From Chryseobacterium sp. CY350 (GTDB taxonomy: Bacteria; Bacteroidota; Bacteroidia; Flavobacteriales; Weeksellaceae), in contig NZ_CP116034.1 of NCBI RefSeq assembly GCF_027945075.1, positions 3,162,001 to 3,226,000 of the forward strand: DNA of 64,000 bases. Direction: 5' to 3'. The position numbers and the translations under genes are program-made. Under the pieces are notes generated by a model that was not told where the DNA came from, did not search any database, and saw only the letters and a list, made by a program, of their open reading frames with translations. Below are positions 9,270-18,327 of the stretch, piece by piece. Numbering within the stretch: position 1 is the stretch's first letter; each line of letters begins with the position of its first letter.

Positions 9270-10517
9270 TTAAAACGGAAAAAACAAAGTTGTGGTAATT
9301 CCTTCATCTTTATTATTCTCAACAGATATTTTCCAGTGATGTTGCTGAACGATCTTTTTCACATAGAAAAGTCCAAGTCCAAAACCGGTAACTTCCTCAC
9401 TTTTTTTTGTATTTACTCTGTAAAATTTATCAAAGATATAAGGAATATTCTTGGCTGGAATTCCCATACCGTTGTCTTTAAACTTTAAATATAAACCTTT
9501 TGAATCTTTGTCAGACGAAATTAAAATATTAGGTTTTGTCTCGCAATATTTAATGGAATTATCTAAAATATTATGGATGATGTTGGTAAAGTGAAATTTG
9601 TCTGCGACAACAGAAGTATTATTGTCGATAAGTAAAGTAATTTTGAGATTCTCATTTTTCAGCTGCATTGTTTCTGCAATTTCCTGAATGAATGGAAAGA
9701 GCGTGATTTTTTCAGTTTTAAGTGAAAGTCCTGAAGAATCGTTTTTAGCAATATTCAATATTTTCTCAATATGGTTGTTCAGCTTATTGCTTTGTTTGAT
9801 GATAATTGATGTATACGTTTGAAGTTTGGTATTCTCTTGTACAACGTGTTGTTTATTAAGTGCTTCTGTCGCTAAAAGTATTGACGAAAGCGGAGTTTTG
9901 AACTCGTGCGTCATATTATTAATAAAATCCCTTTGCAGTTCAGAGAATTTCTTTTGCTGGATAATCGTGTAAATTGAATAAACATACACAAGCAAAATAA
10001 TGATGAGCGCAAACGTGAGCAGATACCAGAAACGCAGTGAGCTGATCAGGTAAGTGGTTTTATCAGGAAAACGTATGGAAAAATAATAAGTCAGATTTTT
10101 ATGTTTAGGAAACTGAATCACCTTCTCACTAGGTTCTTCCTGATGGCTGCTCATGTATTTTCCGTAAACCATCTGATCGCTATGGCAATTGTACAAAGCA
10201 TAAACATAATCTGTATTAATTTGAAATCTCGTAAATTCTGTTTTTAGGTAATGCTCAAGAACTGCGGGATGAAATTCGTTATTGATATTGACAACGTAAT
10301 AATCATTCGCGACAATCTGTACAGGATTTTCTGTAAAAGAGGTTTTGCCTTCAGACATTTTGTCGACAACCTCCATCAACGCAATATTTACTTTTTGGTT
10401 AAACTTTCTATCCTCAAGATTATAAGCCTGTTTGGTCCACAAAAGCTGAGCGATCAATATCCCGATAATTGCGACAAGGCCAAGCGTGATGATGATATTG
10501 AGTTTTTTTATTTCCAT
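9270..10517 (-). CDS. sensor histidine kinase (system 1)
   Basis: I use the ATG at 10517 (415 residues). A longer reading would need TTG at 10529. A TM helix (about 8-26), a periplasmic domain of roughly 135 residues and a second TM helix (about 168-190) precede the H-box NNMTHEFKTPLSS with the phospho-His. The ATPase domain has the N-box NILDNSIKYC, the G1 box DNGMGIP and the G2 box GFGLGLFYVKK. There is no HAMP or PAS domain. The extracytoplasmic segment is the probable sensor, with ligand unknown. It is transcribed divergently from the DUF1573 gene, across a region with three TTAACA copies, and is co-transcribed with the regulator at 8574. Confidence 0.92.
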   Translation of the reverse strand: MEIKKLNIIITLGLVAIIGILIAQLLWTKQAYNLEDRKFNQKVNIALMEVVDKMSEGKTSFTENPVQIVANDYYVVNINNEFHPAVLEHYLKTEFTRFQINTDYVYALYNCHSDQMVYGKYMSSHQEEPSEKVIQFPKHKNLTYYFSIRFPDKTTYLISSLRFWYLLTFALIIILLVYVYSIYTIIQQKKFSELQRDFINNMTHEFKTPLSSILLATEALNKQHVVQENTKLQTYTSIIIKQSNKLNNHIEKILNIAKNDSSGLSLKTEKITLFPFIQEIAETMQLKNENLKITLLIDNNTSVVADKFHFTNIIHNILDNSIKYCETKPNILISSDKDSKGLYLKFKDNGMGIPAKNIPYIFDKFYRVNTKKSEEVTGFGLGLFYVKKIVQQHHWKISVENNKDEGITTTLFFPF

Positions 10518-10562
10518 TTTCAAAAGCAATATTATCTAAAAATATCTATTTTCTCCTGATTA

Positions 10563-10600
10563 TTAACAACTCATTAACAAATGTTTGGTAGCGGTTAACA
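10563..10600. promoter_or_regulatory. TTAACA repeat array, system 1 divergent promoter
   Basis: TTAACA occurs at 10563, 10574 and 10595, so the spacings are 11 and 21 bp (one and about two helical turns). It lies between the divergent system 1 kinase gene and the DUF1573 gene. Direct repeats at 11-bp spacing are the usual architecture of OmpR-family operators. The matching array at 21259 strengthens the case. Its function is inferred. Confidence 0.55.
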
Positions 10601-10688
10601 AATTCTTTACTCAATCATCTTACCTTTGAAGTATCAAAAAGAAAACGATGGTTTCTTTAAAATTTATTAAACATTCAAAATTATATTC

Positions 10689-11102
10689 ATGAAAAATTTG
10701 AAAATTACAGCATTATTGGCAGTTATGGCATTTTCACCATTTTATGCTAATGTATTCCCAATCGAAGGAACTTCTCTAGTAAAAGCAGTTGCAGAAGCGA
10801 TCAAGTGGAAATCAGAATCAATCGACGTTGGAAACATTCCTCAGGGAAAACCAAAAGCAATTAGATTTGAATTTAAAAATACATCTACAAAGCCAATCAT
10901 TATAGAAAACGTAGCTCCATCATGTGGTTGTACTGCAGCGAAGTATTCTGATAAACCAATTCAACCAGGCAAAATGGGCTTTGTTGAAGCTAGCTACAAT
11001 GCAGCAAATGCAGGTGCGTTTGTAAAAACTGTAAACGTTACTACAAGTGATAGCAAAACGCCTAAAACTCTTTCTTTCAAAGGAACAGTGGTAGCGTCAT
11101 AA
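10689..11102 (+). CDS. DUF1573 exported protein
   Basis: 137 residues: a signal peptide (ITALLAVMAFSPFYANVFP) and a single immunoglobulin-like DUF1573 domain with the family hallmarks FEFKNTSTKPIIIENV, APSCGCTAAKY and PGKMGFVEASYN. The Cys-Gly-Cys in SCGCT is conserved in the family. These small periplasmic proteins are widespread in Bacteroidota and of unknown role. The gene is divergent from the system 1 kinase with repeats between them, and a terminator follows within 25 nt, so it forms a single-gene transcript possibly controlled by that system. Confidence 0.88.
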   Translation: MKNLKITALLAVMAFSPFYANVFPIEGTSLVKAVAEAIKWKSESIDVGNIPQGKPKAIRFEFKNTSTKPIIIENVAPSCGCTAAKYSDKPIQPGKMGFVEASYNAANAGAFVKTVNVTTSDSKTPKTLSFKGTVVAS

Positions 11103-11124
11103 TTTAAGCCTAAAATAAATAAAG

Positions 11125-11158
11125 AACAGTCAGTATTAATTTATTGGCTGTTTTTTTT
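11125..11158 (+). terminator. terminator after the DUF1573 gene
   Basis: Stem AACAGTCA/TGGCTGTT (8 bp with one G-U pair), a 12-nt AT-rich loop, and a run of eight T. Confidence 0.8.
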
Positions 11159-11253
11159 GGTTTGAATGATAGAATAGTATTTGTAACATTATATATCATG
11201 AAAATTTAGACTTTATCCATTAAATATTTGTTATTTTTAGGAAAAATAAACAT

Positions 11254-12135
11254 ATGAATCAATATACTCAGCCCATGTTGCGGGAAGATGCCCTGAAAGA
11301 TAAAGTTGCCATCGTAACCGGTGGCGGAAGCGGTCTTGGGAAAGCAATGACCAAATATTTTCTTCAGCTAGGTGCGAAAGTAGTAATAACTTCAAGAAAT
11401 CTGGAGAAATTACAGGGAACAGCCAAAGAACTGGAAGAAGAAACAGGCGGAAAAGTTCTTTGCGTTGCATGTGACGTGAGAAATTGGGATGAAGTTGAAG
11501 CGATGAAGGAAGCCGCTTTGAAAGAATTCGGAAGAATTGATATTTTACTGAATAATGCAGCAGGAAATTTCATTTCGCCAACAGAAAGATTGACGCATTC
11601 TGCTTTTGATTCTATTTTAGATATCGTTTTAAAGGGAACGAAAAACTGTACACTTTCTATCGGAAAACACTGGATCGATTCTAAAACTCCCGGAACAGTT
11701 TTAAATATCGTGACAACCTATGCCTGGACGGGTTCTGCATATGTCGTTCCATCAGCTTGCGCAAAAGCAGGAGTTTTGGCAATGACTAGATCTTTGGCTG
11801 TTGAATGGGGAAAATATAATATCCGTTTTAACGCTATTGCGCCGGGACCTTTTCCTACAAAGGGTGCTTGGGATAGATTGCTGCCGGGTGATATGAAAGA
11901 TCAGTTTGATTTAGCTAAAAAAAATCCGTTGAAAAGAGTAGGAGAACATCAGGAACTGGCAAATCTTGCCGCTTATTTAGTTTCCGATTTTTCATCTTTT
12001 GTAAATGGTGAAGTGGTTACTATTGATGGGGGAGAGTGGCTGCAGGGAGCAGGTGAGTTTAATATGCTCGAAGATATTCCGCAGGAAATGTGGGATGCTT
12101 TAGAAACGATGATTAAAGCAAAGAAATCAAATTAA
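11254..12135 (+). CDS. SDR oxidoreductase, 2,4-dienoyl-CoA reductase-like
   Basis: A 293-residue Rossmann enzyme with the NADP site TGGGSGLGKA (about 23-32) and NNAAGNF. The classical YxxxK catalytic pair is absent. Instead S167-A-C-A-K171 occurs, with Tyr156 eleven residues before Ser167. That is the arrangement of mammalian and bacterial 2,4-dienoyl-CoA reductases (Tyr199, Ser210 and Lys214 in the human mitochondrial enzyme). PGPFPTKGAW further supports the assignment. The reaction would be NADPH-dependent reduction of 2,4-dienoyl-CoA during oxidation of unsaturated fatty acids. It is a single gene with its own terminator at 12157, and is not in the paa locus. Confidence 0.85.
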   Translation: MNQYTQPMLREDALKDKVAIVTGGGSGLGKAMTKYFLQLGAKVVITSRNLEKLQGTAKELEEETGGKVLCVACDVRNWDEVEAMKEAALKEFGRIDILLNNAAGNFISPTERLTHSAFDSILDIVLKGTKNCTLSIGKHWIDSKTPGTVLNIVTTYAWTGSAYVVPSACAKAGVLAMTRSLAVEWGKYNIRFNAIAPGPFPTKGAWDRLLPGDMKDQFDLAKKNPLKRVGEHQELANLAAYLVSDFSSFVNGEVVTIDGGEWLQGAGEFNMLEDIPQEMWDALETMIKAKKSN

Positions 12136-12156
12136 TTAAATTAATTAAAATTTGAG

Positions 12157-12188
12157 TCCCGATTTGTAACAATTTCGGGATTTTTTTT
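12157..12188 (+). terminator. terminator after the SDR gene
   Basis: Stem TCCCGA/TCGGGA with a 12-nt loop and eight T. Confidence 0.8.
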
Positions 12189-12220
12189 ACCTATCAAAAA
12201 ACAACAAAATATTTTTTTCA

Positions 12221-14419
12221 ATGAATCTAAAATTTTCGGCCATTATTTCCAGCGTTGCAGTAATGCTTTTTGCAAATTCTGTTAAAGCACAGGAATCTCC
12301 AAAATATGATTACGTAGAGGCTTTTAAACCATTTTTTTATTCGCAAACCGGTACAGAGACAAGATCAGCAAGCGGTCAGCCGGGACACGCATACTGGCAA
12401 AACTCGGCAGATTATAATCTGAATGTAAGTCTGAACGATGTGAAAAATGAAATCACAGGCACAGCCGAAATTACCTATACCAACAACAGTCCCGATAAAA
12501 TGAATTTTCTATGGTTGCAGCTGGATCAGAATTTGTTTCAGAAAGATTCTCGTGGTAATGCTTTGGTGCCACTTTCGGGAAGCAGAAACGGCGCAAAAGG
12601 AGAAACTTTTGATGGCGGATACAAAATTAAATCTGTACAATACGAAGGTAAAGATGTAAAATATACCGTCACAGACACCAGAATGCAGATTGATCTTCCA
12701 CAGGAATTAAAAGCGAAAGGCGGAGTTGCAAAAATTAAAATTGAATATTCTTTTCTTTCTCCACAATACGGTTCAGACAGAATGGGAGTTCAGGATACCA
12801 AGAACGGAAAGGTTTTTACGATTGCACAATGGTATCCTAGAATGTGTGTTTACGACGATGTTTTGGGATGGAACACAATGCCTTACTTAGGTGCGTCTGA
12901 ATTTTATCTTGAATATGGAAATATTACAGCAAATATTACCGTTCCTGCCAATCATTACGTTGTGGCCTCGGGAGAACTTTTAAATGAAAAAGAAGTCTAT
13001 TCAAAAGAAGAAAATAACAGATGGTCACAGGCAAGAAATTCAGACAAAACAGTTATGATCAGACAAGAATCTGAGATCAAAAAAAATAATGCTTCAGGAA
13101 CAAAAACATGGAAATTTAAAATCAATCAAACAAGAGATTTTGCCTGGGCATCTTCTTCTGCATTTATTTTAGATGCAGCAAAAATCAACCTTCCTAGCGG
13201 TAAAAAATCTCTAGCAATCTCTGCTTATCCGGCTGAAAGTGCAGGAAGCGGTGCTTGGGGAAGATCTACAGAATATACAAAAGCCGCCATCGAGCATTAT
13301 TCGGGAAAATGGTACGAATATACTTATCCGGCAGCGACCAATGTGGCCGGAAACGAAGGCGGAATGGAATATCCGGGAATCGTTTTCTGTCATATGGATT
13401 CTAAAGGTGAATCTCTTTGGGGCGTTACCGATCATGAATTCGGACACAACTGGTTTCCAATGATTGTGGGTTCCAACGAAAGGCTTTTTGCGTGGATGGA
13501 TGAAGGATTTAATACTTTCATCAATGATTTGTCTACACAAGCTTTCAACAAGGGCGAATACTACAATAAACAAAATGTTGCTCAGGCAGGAAGTTATATA
13601 TTGAATAACAATTTTGAGCCAATAATGGTGGGACCAGATAATATGAAGGAAAACAGCATCGGACTCTTAGCTTATTATAAACCGGGAATGGGAATGCAGA
13701 TTCTGAGAGAATCTATTCTGGGATCGGAAAAATTTGACAAGGCTTTCAGAACGTACGTTGAGCGTTGGGCATTCAAACATCCTACCCCATGGGATTTTTT
13801 CCATACGATGGAAAATGTTTCAGGAGAAGAGCTCAATTGGTTCTGGAGAGGCTGGTTTATCAACAAATGGAAAATTGATCAGGCTGTAAAAAGTGTAAAA
13901 TACATCAATGGAGATGTCACAAAAGGCGCGCAAATCACAATTGAAAATTTAGGACAATTGCCGATGCCGGCAACCGTTCAGATTAAATTTAAAGATAATA
14001 CCGAACAAATTGTAAAACTGCCTGTAGAAATCTGGAAAAGAAATACAGAATGGACTTTCAAATTAGATTCTACAAAAGAAGTCGCTGAGGTAAAACTAGA
14101 TCCCAAATCTGAAATTCCTGATGTCAATTCTGTAAATAATTCATGGTCTTCCGCAGATGCAAAACCAATGGAGAAGATCAAAATAAAAGATTTTACAGGA
14201 ACTTACAGAAATAAAGAAATTAATTTAAAATTTACTTTTATAGAAAAGAATAATCAACTGTATAGCCAAGGTGAAGGTCAGCCAGAATTTGCGTTAGAAT
14301 ATATTGGTGACAGAACTTTCACTTACGATCAGCCTAAGCTTTCAATTACTTTTAGTCAGGATAAAAAAACAATGACTTTCAAGCAAGGCGAAAGAGAATT
14401 TAAATTTATAAAAGAATAA
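12221..14419 (+). CDS. secreted M1 family metallopeptidase (paralogue A)
   Basis: 732 residues with a Sec signal peptide ([16 protein letters not shown]). The zinc site is complete: HEFGH at 405-409 and the third ligand Glu428 in MDEGFNTF, exactly the HExxH-x18-E spacing. The exopeptidase motif equivalent to GAMEN is read as [10 protein letters not shown]. An N-terminal beta domain (about 60-250) precedes it, and the C-terminus (after about 560) is beta-rich. M1 enzymes are zinc aminopeptidases; this one acts in the periplasm or outside. It is paralogous to the gene at 23855 (shared YWQN and TNNSPD-type segments and the WDFFHTM/WDYFYSM region). No sorting domain is visible at the C-terminus. 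Confidence 0.92.
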   Translation: MNLKFSAIISSVAVMLFANSVKAQESPKYDYVEAFKPFFYSQTGTETRSASGQPGHAYWQNSADYNLNVSLNDVKNEITGTAEITYTNNSPDKMNFLWLQLDQNLFQKDSRGNALVPLSGSRNGAKGETFDGGYKIKSVQYEGKDVKYTVTDTRMQIDLPQELKAKGGVAKIKIEYSFLSPQYGSDRMGVQDTKNGKVFTIAQWYPRMCVYDDVLGWNTMPYLGASEFYLEYGNITANITVPANHYVVASGELLNEKEVYSKEENNRWSQARNSDKTVMIRQESEIKKNNASGTKTWKFKINQTRDFAWASSSAFILDAAKINLPSGKKSLAISAYPAESAGSGAWGRSTEYTKAAIEHYSGKWYEYTYPAATNVAGNEGGMEYPGIVFCHMDSKGESLWGVTDHEFGHNWFPMIVGSNERLFAWMDEGFNTFINDLSTQAFNKGEYYNKQNVAQAGSYILNNNFEPIMVGPDNMKENSIGLLAYYKPGMGMQILRESILGSEKFDKAFRTYVERWAFKHPTPWDFFHTMENVSGEELNWFWRGWFINKWKIDQAVKSVKYINGDVTKGAQITIENLGQLPMPATVQIKFKDNTEQIVKLPVEIWKRNTEWTFKLDSTKEVAEVKLDPKSEIPDVNSVNNSWSSADAKPMEKIKIKDFTGTYRNKEINLKFTFIEKNNQLYSQGEGQPEFALEYIGDRTFTYDQPKLSITFSQDKKTMTFKQGEREFKFIKE

Positions 14420-14462
14420 ATAAGTTCTTTCCAGCATTTTTAAAGTTAATCATTAAATTATA

Positions 14463-14497
14463 AAAGCAGATTTTCCGTCTTGGAAAGTCTGCTTTTT
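14463..14497 (+). terminator. terminator after M1 peptidase A
   Basis: Stem AAAGCAGA/TCTGCTTT, with an inner TTTCC/GGAAA pairing in the loop, followed by a T run. It separates the peptidase from the DUF2589 operon. Confidence 0.82.
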
Positions 14498-14561
14498 ATT
14501 TAGGGTGATTTCACCTTTTGTTTTCAGTTTATTTCCTGTAAAGTTTTCATAATTAGAGATA

Positions 14562-14569
14562 TAGATTTG
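14562..14569 (+). promoter_or_regulatory. candidate -7 box for the DUF2589/subtilase operon
   Basis: TAGATTTG matches the Bacteroidota -7 consensus TAnnTTTG, 35 nt before the first ATG. No clear -33 TTTG is seen at 19 bp upstream, so the assignment rests on one box. Confidence 0.4.
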
Positions 14570-14604
14570 TAATAGAAATTTTTATTAACCTAAAAAACAA
14601 TCAA

Positions 14605-15489
14605 ATGGAAACATTAAAATCGGTGTTGGAATCTAACCACACCAAAAAAACAAAAAGTGAACTGATCGATCTTTTATCAGGAGTAGAAAAAGTGCTTACT
14701 CCAAGTGTTTATGATAAAATTTCCGGAGTGGAAATGGCTGAACTCAAAAATCTTTCGCTTAAAGATCTTCTTTCAATTGTTGAACAGTTTAAAAACAGTT
14801 ACGACGAAAAATGGGAAAAATCTCTTCTCAATGCATCATCAGAAGTTCTTAAAATGATCTCTCTGAAAATGGCAGCAGATGAAGAAATTTTTAAAACATC
14901 AGACGCAGCAAATGCAGATTTCGCAGCAGAATTGGGAAGTATAGATTTTGCAACCATCATCGGCGGACCTTTGGATGCGTGTGTAAAAGCCCAGTCGAAC
15001 GCTTCAATTGCAACAGTAAGTTTTATCAACGAAGTTGGTTTCGAACTTTCTGATCCTAATGATCCTGCAAGTGCGAAAAAACTGAGAATGGCAGATTTTA
15101 AATACAAAAAAAATGCGCCAAATCCCGATTACATCAGTAAAACCGAAACTCCGGATGAAGAGCCGATGATTCCTACAGACGTAGAACTTTCTGTTCCTTT
15201 TATTGCTTTGCTGAATGTTCCAAGCTTTAGAATTGAATCTTGTGAAGTTGATTTTAATGTTAAATTAAATTCTACTTACACCAAAAATGTAAGTAACGAA
15301 TTTGGTTTAAAAGTTGGCGCTTCCGGAGGATGGGGTCCTGTAAAATTGAGTGTCGATGTTTCTTACAAACGATCTTCAAGCACCGGAATCAAAGTTGAAA
15401 AAGAATATTCTTTGGGAGTAAAAGTAAGAGCAACCAACGACGAAATGCCTGCGGGCTTAGAAAAAGTTTTAGGAATTTTGGCTCAGTAA
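14605..15489 (+). CDS. DUF2589 protein, first gene of the subtilase operon
   Basis: 294 residues without signal peptide or TM helix, so cytosolic. Residues 1-110 are helical and Lys/Glu/Ser-rich. Residues 112-294 match the DUF2589 pattern I recognise: SIDFATIIGGPLDACVKAQS, then ELSVPFIALLNVPSFRIESC (alternating beta strands) and the C-terminal signature KEYSLGVKVRATNDEMPAGL. The domain has no established biochemical function. It opens a run of five same-strand genes with gaps of 18, -1, 12 and 2 nt that also holds a subtilase, between a terminator at 14463 and another at 18270. The family call is from pattern memory. Confidence 0.7.
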   Translation: METLKSVLESNHTKKTKSELIDLLSGVEKVLTPSVYDKISGVEMAELKNLSLKDLLSIVEQFKNSYDEKWEKSLLNASSEVLKMISLKMAADEEIFKTSDAANADFAAELGSIDFATIIGGPLDACVKAQSNASIATVSFINEVGFELSDPNDPASAKKLRMADFKYKKNAPNPDYISKTETPDEEPMIPTDVELSVPFIALLNVPSFRIESCEVDFNVKLNSTYTKNVSNEFGLKVGASGGWGPVKLSVDVSYKRSSSTGIKVEKEYSLGVKVRATNDEMPAGLEKVLGILAQ

Positions 15490-15507
15490 TTTCTAAATTT
15501 TACGATC

Positions 15508-16206
15508 ATGATTAAATTATCAGATTACCTGGATTATCTCAACAACGAGATAATTCAGGCTCGTAAAAAAGCTGACGAAAATGCTGTTGCGATTGCAAAA
15601 GAATATGCAAAACATCCTTATCTGAAATTTTTTACAGCACCGAGATATGCTATGCCAAGCGTAAAAATGGATATTCCTCTGAAAATTACCGATATAGATT
15701 CTGATTCTAAATATAATTTTAAACTTAATGAAGATCAGCTGATTGGAGAATTGAATGATAGAATTCGTTTGGTTAACAGAGAAAAAAAACTCAATATTTC
15801 TGAGATTACAAAGAAGCAGATTCAGAATGATGATTTTAAAAATTTGTTTAAAAAATTGGAATCTAATGATCAGAAATTTGGGAAAATTCCCTCAACTGAA
15901 GTCATCAAAATTGATCTGAAAACAAAAATACAAACTTTAAATACGGGAATTTTCAGACCACAAGACGGAAGTACAGACGAAGAAGTGAACGAGTTGAAAG
16001 ATATTTTCTCAAACGTTTTGCTGAATAAATACACGCTCGTCAATTCTAAGCTCAACAACATTTACATTGATCCAAACACAAACTCTGCAGAAGATAAAGA
16101 CAAACTTTTTATCAATCTGCAGGTCACAATGGAAGCCGAAGGAATCAAAGTGCTTTCCTACAAAGATAAAGACGGAAACGAGGTCGAACAAATCACTTTT
16201 GAGTGA
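15508..16206 (+). CDS. uncharacterised cytosolic protein in the subtilase operon
   Basis: 232 residues, no signal peptide or TM segment. An N-terminal helix (1-40) is followed by KFFTAPRYAMPSVKMDIPL, an alternating beta-strand stretch reminiscent of partner proteins of DUF2589 genes. A charged helical middle (about 75-160) and a terminal beta region (170-232, ending KDGNEVEQITFE) complete it. I do not recognise a named family. It starts 18 nt after the DUF2589 gene, and its TGA overlaps the next ATG by one base (TGATG), which implies translational coupling and a shared role. Confidence 0.7.
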   Translation: MIKLSDYLDYLNNEIIQARKKADENAVAIAKEYAKHPYLKFFTAPRYAMPSVKMDIPLKITDIDSDSKYNFKLNEDQLIGELNDRIRLVNREKKLNISEITKKQIQNDDFKNLFKKLESNDQKFGKIPSTEVIKIDLKTKIQTLNTGIFRPQDGSTDEEVNELKDIFSNVLLNKYTLVNSKLNNIYIDPNTNSAEDKDKLFINLQVTMEAEGIKVLSYKDKDGNEVEQITFE

Positions 16207-16784
16207 TGCAGGAACTTATACATCATAGCACACAGACTCTGGAGTTTCATTTGGATAAACTCAATGAAGTTCAGGAGTTTTATCTGTCTAAATCTTTTGA
16301 TTTTGATGCTCATTTTGATGCTTTTCTTCATAATCTTTTAGATTATTTTAAAGCTAAAGGAAACACAACATATGAATCTGAAGTTTTAAAAATAATGAGC
16401 ATGATTTCTACCGTCAAACGTGGTTTTAATCCTGTGAAAATGGAAAAAGTGAACGTGGGGAAAAGAGATCTTATTTACGGATTTTCTTTTAACGGAATTG
16501 AAAGTATTCATGGGTTTTTAACTGACTTACTTTCAAAAGAACAAAGAAAACTGGATGAATCGGAAGAATTGCTTTCCGGGTTGATGATTTCAATGTATCA
16601 GAACGGAATTTTAGATGATGCGAAAATAAATGAACTTAATTCAATCGCAAAAATTGAATTATTCTGGAATCAGTTACTTCCGCAGAACACGACAATTGCG
16701 GGGATCAATAAAAAACTGAGACTTACTCTTTTGTCAGAAGATATTTATCTGATTCTTGAAAAAATATTAGCTAAACTTTCATAA
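16206..16784 (+). CDS. uncharacterised helical protein in the subtilase operon
   Basis: 192 residues from the ATG at 16206, which overlaps the preceding TGA by one base. A GTG three bases upstream is the less likely start. The protein is mostly predicted helix with scattered acidic and lysine residues, and has no signal peptide, TM helix, enzyme motif or Cys pairs. I do not recognise the family. It ends 12 nt before the subtilase gene, so it is made from the same transcript. A structural, chaperone or substrate role for the peptidase would all fit. Confidence 0.7.
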   Translation: MQELIHHSTQTLEFHLDKLNEVQEFYLSKSFDFDAHFDAFLHNLLDYFKAKGNTTYESEVLKIMSMISTVKRGFNPVKMEKVNVGKRDLIYGFSFNGIESIHGFLTDLLSKEQRKLDESEELLSGLMISMYQNGILDDAKINELNSIAKIELFWNQLLPQNTTIAGINKKLRLTLLSEDIYLILEKILAKLS

Positions 16785-16796
16785 AACTAAATAGCC

Positions 16797-18053
16797 ATGG
16801 AAAAAGGAAGATACATCGTCCTGCTTAGGAATCAGGAGAAAAAATCACTCAAAAAAGTAGAAAATGAACTTCAGGTGAGCATCACATCCTCAGAATTTCT
16901 TTCCAAAGAAAATAGATCTTTTGAGGTGATAAATAATGATAGCGGAGTTTTATATAAAAACCTTGGAGTGGTCGTTGTAGAAAATATGGATGAAGATCAG
17001 CTTAAAAAAGCAGTGAAAGATGATTCAAATCCCATTATTTATTTTGAAAAAGAACGTGAGTTTTTTCCAGCCGATGAAATGAAAATTATTAATGAATTGA
17101 AAAAACAATCTGCGGAAATTTCAGATAAAATTAGCGAGCTAGAGCAATATCTCAATAATAAGCCGATTCCTCAGAAGAATTTTGTTGAAATGGAATGGGG
17201 ATTAAAAGCCGTAGGAATTGAAAAATCCTTGTACACCGGAAAAGGAATTGATGTCTGCATTCTCGACACAGGATTAGATTTGTCACATCCGGATTTTGCA
17301 TCAAGAGAAATTGAAGGGAAATCTTTCATCGAAGGCGAAGATTGGGACAAAGATCCGAATGGTCACGGAACGCATTGTGCAGGTATTTCAGCAGGAAATT
17401 TAAGATCAGATACAGGAAAACGGTATGGAATTGCCAAAGACTGCAATCTGAAAATCGCAAAAGTGCTTTCCAACAAAGGATCAGGAACCACAAGCAGCGT
17501 TGTAGATGCAATCGACTGGGCAATTTCTAAAAAATTCAAAGTGTTATCGCTTTCACTTGCCGCACCCGTTCAGTTCAATGAAAAACCTTCCGTGCTTTTT
17601 GAAACTGTAGGAATGAGAGCATTAGAAAATAATTGTCTCATCATCGCAGCGGCAGGAAATGACAGCAGCAGACCTTCTATTCCGAAACCTGTTTCTGCAC
17701 CTGCAAATTCTGTTTCAATCTTGGCAGTTGCAGCGATTGACGGGCAAATGAGAGTGGCGAAATTTTCAAACGGAGGATTAAATCCATCAACCGGAGGCAG
17801 TATTAATGTTTGTGCTCCCGGAGTTGATATTATGAGCAGCTATCCTAAAAGCATAAAAAACAAAAACTATTATTTTGGTTTGAGCGGAACCAGTATGGCG
17901 ACTCCACACGTTTCCGGACTTGCAGCTTTATATATGGAGCAGTTTCCCGATAAGACCGCAAAAGAAATCTGGGAAATGATTGAGACGAATGCAAAACCTA
18001 TTGAAGGTTTGAAATACAGAGATATAGGAAGTGGCTTAATTCAAATAATTTAA
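16797..18053 (+). CDS. intracellular S8 subtilisin-like peptidase
   Basis: 418 residues with a full catalytic triad: Asp157 (CILDTGLD), His190 (NGHGTH) and Ser366 (GTSMATPH), plus the oxyanion Asn288 (AAAGND). Residues 1-90 (GRYIVLLRN at the start, then GVVVVENMDEDQLKKA) look like an I9-type inhibitor propeptide, followed by a coiled-coil linker at about 93-122. There is no signal peptide before the propeptide, so the enzyme should mature in the cytosol. It is preceded by DUF2589-type genes and followed 2 nt later by a small protein resembling a free propeptide. That context suggests a regulated intracellular proteolysis unit. Confidence 0.9.
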   Translation: MEKGRYIVLLRNQEKKSLKKVENELQVSITSSEFLSKENRSFEVINNDSGVLYKNLGVVVVENMDEDQLKKAVKDDSNPIIYFEKEREFFPADEMKIINELKKQSAEISDKISELEQYLNNKPIPQKNFVEMEWGLKAVGIEKSLYTGKGIDVCILDTGLDLSHPDFASREIEGKSFIEGEDWDKDPNGHGTHCAGISAGNLRSDTGKRYGIAKDCNLKIAKVLSNKGSGTTSSVVDAIDWAISKKFKVLSLSLAAPVQFNEKPSVLFETVGMRALENNCLIIAAAGNDSSRPSIPKPVSAPANSVSILAVAAIDGQMRVAKFSNGGLNPSTGGSINVCAPGVDIMSSYPKSIKNKNYYFGLSGTSMATPHVSGLAALYMEQFPDKTAKEIWEMIETNAKPIEGLKYRDIGSGLIQII

Positions 18054-18055
18054 AA

Positions 18056-18259
18056 ATGAAAATCTACCTGGCTGTTCTGAAAAAAGATATTGATTTAGAA
18101 GAATTTAAACGAAATCTTAAAGAGAAAAAAATTAAATTTCTTGATCATTATAAAAGTGTAGCAATTGTAAAACTGCAAAGCGAAAAGAAAATTTCAGAAC
18201 AAGATTTTGAAAAATTTTGCGAAAGCATTGAAGAAGAAAAAGATAATTTAACAATATAA
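18056..18259 (+). CDS. small propeptide (I9)-like protein, possible inhibitor in trans
   Basis: 67 residues starting 2 nt after the subtilase stop. The order is beta (KIYLAVLKK), helix (LEEFKRNLKEKK), a beta hairpin (IKFLDHYKSVAIVKLQ), helix (SEQDFEKFCESI) and a short tail. This matches the alpha-beta layout of subtilisin propeptides, and its start resembles residues 5-10 of the neighbouring peptidase propeptide. Stand-alone proteins of this fold exist as subtilisin inhibitors (POIA1 and yeast IB2). An inhibitor or folding-helper role is inferred; sequence similarity alone is too weak to prove it. Confidence 0.65.
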   Translation: MKIYLAVLKKDIDLEEFKRNLKEKKIKFLDHYKSVAIVKLQSEKKISEQDFEKFCESIEEEKDNLTI

Positions 18260-18269
18260 TCATCACAAT

Positions 18270-18309
18270 AAAGCTTTTCTGTAACAGAGAAGTTTTATTT
18301 TTGTTTTTT
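18270..18309 (+). terminator. terminator closing the subtilase operon
   Basis: A 13-bp stem AAAGCTTTTCTGT/ACAGAGAAGTTTT with two G-U pairs, followed by a T-rich tail. Confidence 0.8.
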
Positions 18310-18327
18310 AATTTTAAATGAAATAAA

